Under the pieces are notes generated by a model. It ran no database searches and was not told the origin of the DNA. It was given only the letters and a program-made list of their open reading frames with translations. A DNA stretch of 64,000 bases from Alopecurus myosuroides (taxonomy: Eukaryota > Streptophyta > Magnoliopsida > Poales > Poaceae). A program made the translations under genes and the position numbers. Positions 57,331 to 64,000 of this stretch are shown here, piece after piece. Position 1 is the first letter of the stretch; each line of letters starts with the position of its first letter. Where the stretch lies: assembly GCA_028641055.1 (NCBI GenBank), contig CM054063.1, positions 46,873,920 through 46,937,919 of the forward strand, read 5' to 3'.

Positions 57331-57693
57331 CTCAGAGTAAGTGTAGAAGGTAAAGCTGGTTGGCGACAAGATATCTTCCACAAATGAAAGCAAAGTTATT
57401 TATTTTGCTGATTGGTTTATGTCAAGTTTTGGTGAAGAACTTTTAATAATTATTGTGTACCATAATGGTGGTTTTACCGGTTTGGTTGTCTAAGATACGG
57501 ATTTTTTTCCCAAATTTAGGTGATACCGGAGAAAACTATCGAGCGCACTTTAATATGTTTTCATGATTAGTCTGCACATAGTGGATATTGTCATGGGAGT
57601 AAACAAATATATAGTGTCAATTTACAAAATATATAGTGCAAAGATATACAAAATATGAATTGTTGCAAACAATGCCAATTTAATTAGTTCATG
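57331..57693. other. Spacer between duplication units
   Basis: AT-rich, no gene recognised. ATATAGTG followed by CAA(A/T) occurs twice near 57610-57640. Confidence 0.45.
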
Positions 57694-58515
57694 GTGTGTT
57701 CTGTGAATTATTTCTGATGAGAATTATCGTAATTTACTCTTTTCGAGCGCAACTCAATACATATACTCCAACCGTTCCTAAACATAAGATGCTTTACGTG
57801 TTCTCTATTTTCTCGGATACATATCCATCTAAACGCGTTTTAGTGTGTATATTCACTCGTTTTAATCCGTATGTAGTACACATTGTAATATCTAAACCAT
57901 CTTATGATTAGAAATGGAGGGAGTACACTATCTTTGTACATGCATGGCTCAATCCACTCACATGGAAGAAGAAATTGAAACATTAATTTGCATAGTTTTC
58001 ACAAACCGACGACAAAGGACAAGTCACAAGTGGAAGACAGGGGACGATGTGACAAAAAAACATTGCTTTATTTCTTTTTCTTTACAAAGCACACTGCCTG
58101 CAAGAATACATTCCTTGATATTTATGTGGAGTAGTATTCAACTAGAGACACAAATGGAAACATACGACCCTTCCGAATTTGTTTCAGTAAAAACAAAGTC
58201 CGTGACAAATAATTGGAGGGCCCACTTGCCTGTCCCTGGCCGCTGTCCTCCACACGTTCTAGGGGTGAATCAACAAGCAGGTGGAGCGCCAGATCTAGAT
58301 TCCGGTGGAGCCACACTGCCAGCAAATGAACGGATCTCCGAGCATCAGAGGCAGCTCTCGGTGTCCCCAGCTGATCACCAAAAGGAAAAGAACAATCTCA
58401 GAATTGGACCGATCATGGTTTGCAGGTCATGTGTTCCTGTCCTGACAAACTATAGTGGCATAGTGACGCCAACGGTGGAGGATGCGTGGTAGGTACTGTG
58501 GTTAAAAGTGTACCT
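57694..58515 (+). repeat. Diverged tandem duplication, unit 2
   Basis: Second copy of 56331-57330. The 192-codon frame at 57914-58492 crosses a MITE end and is not conserved in unit 1, so it is not called a gene. It lacks the micro-retroposon pair of unit 1. Confidence 0.75.
57766..57923. mobile_element. Stowaway MITE (158 bp)
   Basis: Left CTCCAACCGTTCCTAAACATAA, right TTAGAAATGGAGGGAG, flanked by TA at 57764-57765 and 57924-57925. The body has CATATCCATCTAAACGC text seen in other Triticeae Stowaways. Confidence 0.85.
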
Positions 58516-58658
58516 AATTTTGGCTTCGTTTTGGTTGATGTATATTTCTCACGCGCATACAGTAATTCTGCACTTGCATGATCCAAAACTTTATTATTCT
58601 GTTTGAGTACATCCAAGTTGGGATTTTATCGTGTTCAAGTTGATTGTGCTAGCAGCCA
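58516..58658. other. Short spacer
   Basis: No feature recognised between the duplication and the left target copy (58659-58672) of the next retroposon. Confidence 0.4.
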
Positions 58659-59315
58659 ATTCTAGGTTTGAATAGTTGAAGAGAAGTGCTGCGGTGAGGA
58701 AAAGACTCCTGTGTTGCCAACCCTAGGCGGCTCTGAGGGCCGACCGCGCCGCCGTTTCCGGCCCTCCCCAGCTCGTCCTCTCCCTCCCGCCGCCGCCAGA
58801 GGTCCCGCCGTGAAAAGCCCAGGCGGCGACGACGGCGGCGGGGCCTTCCCCGTGCGGTGGTGGCGTCTTTCCCGGCGGCGGCGGCGCGTGGTCTCGGCGG
58901 TGATTCGGCGGCATGGAGCAGCGGGATCCCAGCGGCGAGCGCGTTTCGGCGACGACGGTGGAGGCACGACCTCCCGCGGCGGTGGCGACTCTGCAGCTAC
59001 GCTCAGAGACGTGGTTTTGCACGGCCCAGATGGGCTTGGGCGGGCCGGCGGCTCTAGACCCGCAGCTGCGGGTTGCGTGGTGCGCCTGACAACGCCGGCG
59101 TTGGGCACCGTGGCGGTGCCGGTGGCCGGCGAGGCGGCGGCGGGCTGGACCCTCAACGTGCAGTCCCCGTACGGTGGTGGTGGGACGGAGGTCGGCACCT
59201 CCTGCCCCGCTGACGACTACTCTGCCTTGCCCCTCGTCGGCGGTGGTCAAAAGGCGGCACCTTGCTGCGCGTGTGCGATGGACGTTGGGGTCGACGACAA
59301 GACCGGGGCGAAATC

Positions 59316-62300
59316 TGTGACGCCCCGGGATCGGGCACTATGCAGATTTCGGCATTTTCACCCAAATCCGCATAATAACCGATTTCAGGTTGCCACTTGT
59401 GATAACATTACAACAGTTCACGAATATTCCGCAATAACAACAGAAGAGATATATACAAGACGACTCAAACGAGTCAAGAAAACAACTGATACAATACAAA
59501 GATCCAAATGACAGCGGAAGAAACAACATAGTGTCCGACTACGGACAAGATACAAATTGGACTAAGAGTCCTGAAGATAACCGATGGCGTCCAATCACTG
59601 CCCAGGCCAAGCCGGAGGGATTCCCAAGCTAACGTCATCAGACTTCAAACCTGTTGACTGCAATGTGGAATATGCAGCCACGAAATGGATTCGTGGGTCA
59701 GTACTATTAAGTACTGGCAAGTGGATAAACCATACTCACAAGATACCAGCGTAACCAATCATCACAAGATACAAATACTTTGGGTAGAACGGAAGTAAGG
59801 GATTATTGCAAAGTAGCGGCAGCGGGCTGCACTAACTAACTACAGAGACGCGCTACAACATCCGGCTAAAAGAAAGGGATAAGATAGCGCGACAAAACCA
59901 ACTATAACTACTCACCAAACAATACTCATCCAGTGTTACCCCCTACTAAGGAAGCAACCCAAGGAAACTCACACTGTTGATTAAGGTGACATTCATTTTT
60001 ATGGTGGAGGTAATCTATATTACTAGTGAAGTTATCATCGTTAAGTGTAAGTTGTCTGAATATTTGTTAGCCAGCACTTTCACCAAGTCATCCATAACCG
60101 CGGACAACACGGCTTCTCGAGAAGATTAACCCTGCAGGGATGCACCAATTTGGCCGTACACGTAAAAATAACCCGCTAGATGGAAATGCACTTCCACCAA
60201 GCGAGGCACTCAACACAACACAACTCTTCTTCGCATCAAGCCCAAAGAACCACGTGTTGTGCGTGCGCGGCTAATCGAGCCCCCACGAAGAAAAGGGGGA
60301 CCCTCATAGCACTCTAAGACCACGCCGCCCTAAATGCCGACTACAAAAGTTCCACCCTGGCGCCAAGGGTTCGCACCTGCATATGCATGCATCAAATGGA
60401 AAGACCGAACTAAGTGTGGCGATTTGGACGAGATGCGAATCGAATCAGAATTGCGGGGGGCGCCCATACACGCTTCCCACATGCGGTTAGTGCGCTCATC
60501 ATGGATCGGAGGACAAGACCCTTTTCCTAACTAAGTTCGACACTAGCAGGCCTCAAAACCACGCCGAGCCTCCTGCCGGTGCCTTATCATCAAATTATTA
60601 TTACCCAAAACATTAACATGTTGTTGATTAAGTTAAACCCCCACTATCAAACTAAACAGGTGATAAGACGGACAACAAGACTTGAGCGCAAACAACACTA
60701 AGCATGCAACTACGACACGAGGGCCAACAAGGTAAACAAACAACAGTTAATAGGAAGTGGAAGGAAGGATATATCATGGTTGCAAGGTAAACAACAGTTA
60801 ATAGGATCGAGACACAAGCATCGAATCATAAGGCTAGCATAAAGACAACGGAAAGAATCGGTAACAAGTGAGGAAAGGTAACATGGGTAGCAAGTGAGTA
60901 TACTTGCCTGAGATCCAGCAAGTAGAGGTGCATCCGAAGAACTTGTCGATGCTCACATCATCTCAACGTCCTATCCGTGAATAAGCAAAGCACTAAAAGA
61001 ATCAACGGATGCAGCAATTACTACTACGGTAAAAGATCCAGCATGATCCTATTTTATATGCATGACATGCGGGATGCAACGCAAAATTACAACTTAGACA
61101 ATTTAATCGGACCCGGAGTCCGGACAAATAATTATGGTTTAAGTTGTTTATCTAACCATCATATTAAATGTTGTTTAACATGGAAAAACAATAAGTAGGT
61201 GAGCTAAACAAGATTAAATGGAATAGGGCAATATTTAGTTAATACCCCAACACATTCCATATGTTGTTATTTAGGTGCACATGCATAACACTACTAAAAT
61301 GCAATATGGAAGATGCAAACATGAGGATGGATGACAAATTAAGATTCTATGCATTTTTGTGATCAAAATTCATATATAACAATTTTTCATTGGAGTTATA
61401 GTTTGCAAGTTATGAATTAAAACATTTTGGCAAAATAAAAGGGTGGCCTAGGATTTGAACTTGTGGCTCATAGGTGGTATAAGGGGCTGTGAACCATTCG
61501 GTCTCTTTGTTGTTTGTGATTTCACCTGCAACTGACTGAAGAAGAGGTGTGCTTCGGGTGTGGGTGTTAGCTGACCAATACACAGAAAAGTTCAGGCAAC
61601 AAAATAAAATTTCGCCTGTTGTGGGGATTGAACCAGGGACCTCTGGTGTGCGATGCAGATGGATAGCCACTGTGCTTGTGTACGTTTGGTGGCAAGTTAC
61701 GGATCAGGATATAGATGAGGTGAACTCGCGGGTTAACTGAACTTTGAATCTGAAAGTTTCAGACCGCAGACGGAACGACGACGGCAGATAGAACAACGAC
61801 GGTGACGACCACGAAACTGCACGGTCACGGGTAGCCCTGGTCGCCGGGTGTGTAAGCAGGGATGCGGGGATGTGTATCTGCGTGCGTGTGGCCTTGGCAC
61901 GAGCGTGTGCTTGCCTGCATGGCATGGGACAGTTAGGTCCAGGGCGTCCATGTGTGCATCACGTACAGGCATAAGAGGCGACGGCTGAGTAGCAGAACAA
62001 GGTCTCCGGTGACAGATTCGAAGGGGAAGGAGTGTTGGGATATGCGTCTCACCTAGGGGAGCTCGGGGACGCAGCTGGACGGCTCGCGGCGAGGGAACTA
62101 GAGCTGGAAGTAGAGGAAGAAGACGTGGCCTAGGCGACGACCATGCTCGGGCGGAGGTGGGGACGACCATGGCGGGGACGATTGGGGCTTCCTCGGGCGC
62201 CGATCTTCCGCGTAGAGGATGAGGACATCGAGTTGGTTCCATTTCGGCAGCTAGCTTGGCTCGAGGTTGAGCATGGCGACGAGCGTCGGAGGGAACCTCC

Positions 62301-62823
62301 GGTATCCTTTCTTGGTTCAGAAAAATTCAGAGAAAGGAAAATAGCAGAGGAGAAAGAAGGAGGGTGGCGGCGGCAGGGAGGGAAACAGAGATTGGTTAGG
62401 GTTTGGGAAAGGAGGGAGGCCATCCTCGGGGCATATAGAGGAAGGGAGAGGGGACCATGGCCAGCTGGTGGTGCGGTGGTTGCTCCGCTTGGGAAAGCGA
62501 CAGGAGGTCACGCCTCCTGCGTGATGGTCGTACGGAGGAGAAGGAGAAAGTGGGCTCGAGTTGGCTTGCTGGGCTAGGCCGGTTGGCCTAGCTGGTTTTC
62601 CTCTTCTTAAAACGTTTTTTTATTGTAGAAAGCCTTTTCACAAAACAATTTCAGCACAAGATAAAAGGTGGGATTAAAAAAATTGGAAACAATTTTGTAA
62701 AATCCATATTGAGTTTAGAAATTAATTTTGTGTGTCAAAATAATATATGATGGATGCATGATGCAATGATGATGCAACAAGAAAAACAAACAAATCTAAT
62801 TGGGAAAACCCCCGGGCGTTACA
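59316..62823 (-). mobile_element. Solo LTR related to element D (3.5 kb)
   Basis: Starts TGTGACGCCCCGGGATCGGG and ends CCGGGCGTTACA, matching element D LTR ends. The first 2 kb align with 22027-24000, including CTAAGAGTCCTGAAGATAACC and TAACCGCGGACAACACGGC. The flanks AAATC and AAACC differ at one base. No internal region or second LTR is present. Later parts diverge and the length is 0.6 kb shorter, so it is a separate subfamily. Confidence 0.85.
61615..61690 (-). ncRNA. tRNA-like B-box module in the solo LTR
   Basis: Minus-strand CCTGGTTCAATCCCCAC (B-box GGTTCAATCCC at 61623-61633), preceded by AAGCACAGTGGC-like A-box text. A second B-box-like AAGTTCAAATCC is near 61451-61462. Not a complete tRNA. 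Confidence 0.35.
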
Positions 62824-63458
62824 AAACCCCTGCGTGAATCTGACGACGGCGACATCCGCGGACACCGTCACCTCCTTGGAGGCGTCGTGGTGTTGTCTGT
62901 GCGTTCCCACGTGAGACACCGGGGGAAGCCTTGATCCGACCTTCGGATCGGGCGGCGGCGGCGCAACTGCGTCGTTCACCTTCTTGGAGGCGTCGCCTAG
63001 ATGGTCATGGAGTCCTCAGAACGCCACTTGGAGTCGTTATTGGACGCTGCTTTGGGAGTGGCTTCGAGAGGGCTATGTACATCGTTGACGGTGCTTGTTT
63101 GGACGACGCCTCCCCCGCTGTGGTTCAGTCCCTCCGTCCACTCGCCGACTCTTAGGCGCTTATGGGCGGGCGGTGCGTTGGCTTGGGCCATCTTGGAGTT
63201 GGAGTAGGTCTCATGGAGTTCTGGTCTTCAGTGGTGACGCGGTCTAGAAGCTCGGTGCATCCCTTCCTCGCCATTCGCGGCCGGAGACATTGCAAGACGA
63301 GTCCTGTCGTTTAGCCGGTGTGGGTTGTGTTGTACTCTGTACGGCGTCGTGTTTGTATCGGTTAGCCTATTTGGCGTTGATTCGGCCGTCTTGGCCTCTT
63401 CTTCTATGAAATTGATACACCTCCCAGAGTGTATCCTTGAAAAAAATTCTAGGTTTGA

Positions 63459-64000
63459 TACTTTGATCCCTACCACCTTTGTCTGTGTATCTCAACACCA
63501 AGAAGACGTCGGACTGCTCACGACGCTGACTTAGAATGGAGAAAATCTCAGACGATTTAAATTTAGCAAAATCGATTCTTCTATTTTGGTCATACCACAT
63601 ATTCTGTCACCACCTTAATTGGTTCAACGAAATAGATAGAGAGAATTCCTTATTTGGCCCTTACTCAAAACCTTGTTCCCTATTTGGCCCTAGAAAGAAA
63701 AGTCTTCCCTATTTGACACCTTAACTTCATTTTCTTCCTAACATGGCCCTATAATGCATTCTAAACACAAATAGGGGTGTAAAAAGATTCTTTTGTCCCT
63801 GATGAAGTTTTGTACCAAAATTCATAATAGAAGTTGAAATAAGCATAGTTAGATTTTATGTCATGTTAGTCCCACGGGATACAAATATTATTTGCACTCA
63901 TCGAAGACTAATTTTTCAATGTCGAATGCGTCAATGCCTTGTTGGCATGGTGTATGGCAGAAAAAGCATTCCCGTTACCGGAATATTCCACGTTGTTTTG
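63459..64000. other. Right-end intergenic DNA
   Basis: AT-rich with no gene recognised. CCTTATTTGGCCCT and CCCTATTTGGCCCT (about 63647-63695) form an imperfect direct repeat of about 40 bp spacing. Confidence 0.45.

Larger units (their letters stand above)
58673..63444 (+). mobile_element. GC-rich retroposon with 14-bp target duplication, hosting a solo LTR
   Basis: AATTCTAGGTTTGA is perfect at 58659-58672 and 63445-63458, and the insert ends CCTTGAAAA, a poly(A)-like tail. Its own DNA is 58673-59315 and about 62829-63444 (near 1.26 kb). It shares GACGACGGCGAC and CTTGGAGGCGTCG motifs with 54183-56185, so the two belong to one family. A long frame (58711-59315 and beyond) is Gly/Arg/Ala-rich and enters the solo LTR, so it is not taken as a protein. 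Confidence 0.75.

Noticed and set aside
57914..58492. 192-codon frame as a host gene
   Set aside because: It starts inside a MITE, has no domain, and is not kept in the paralogous unit at 56331-57330.
58711..59511. 266-codon frame as a host gene
   Set aside because: It is Gly/Arg/Ala-rich from GC-rich retroposon DNA and runs across the junction into the solo LTR.

Overview
This window is plant nuclear DNA, almost certainly from a Triticeae grass (wheat, barley, rye or Aegilops). The reasons are the nested LTR retrotransposons with Ty3/gypsy (Athila-like) and Ty1/copia polyproteins, BARE1/Angela-like LTRs, Stowaway MITEs with CTCCCTCCG ends, and one GC-rich grass-type gene. There is no sign of bacterial or organellar sequence. 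Only one ordinary host gene is convincing: an intact, intronless CBL-interacting protein kinase (CIPK29-like) at 7981-9291 on the minus strand. Nearly everything else is mobile DNA or its debris.

Layout. 1-1956: duplicated unique-looking DNA and the 3' end of a LINE. 1957-7544: a decayed Ty1/copia element with both LTRs, a near-perfect 5-bp target duplication, and a CACTA-like insertion in gag. 7545-10300: the CIPK gene island. 10300-11776: a BARE1/Angela-like LTR fragment, cut by gypsy element A (11777-21808). A's gag is split by a PIF/Harbinger-type element (13892-15750, TSD TAA) that carries an open 333-codon frame. 21809-45090: gypsy element B, itself split twice. Its LTR contains element D (22027-30745, TSD GCTCT), and its protease region contains element C (34424-44667, TSD CTAGT).

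Element D is the most unusual object. It has two 4.12-kb, almost identical LTRs around only 476 bp of internal DNA, with an initiator-Met tRNA primer site on the minus strand and no retroviral genes. Element C is a nearly intact minus-strand Athila-like element whose single gag-pol frame is broken by two stop codons, with an extra ORF before its 3' LTR.

45.1-64 kb: low-copy AT-rich DNA, a probable BARE1-like solo LTR (47588-49520), MITEs including one MITE inside another, a minus-strand LINE, two GC-rich retroposons with 14-bp target duplications (54183-56185 and 58673-63444), a diverged tandem duplication (56.3-58.5 kb), and a 3.5-kb solo LTR related to element D (59316-62823) inside the second retroposon.

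The genes do not form an operon or pathway. The nesting gives a relative history: BARE-like LTR, then A, then B, then C and D, with D youngest by LTR comparison. A recurring minor theme is a set of very short poly(A)/poly(T)-bearing insertions flanked by perfect 13-17 bp duplications, one of them in the probable leader of the kinase gene. Family names are from recognition only; no database search was run.
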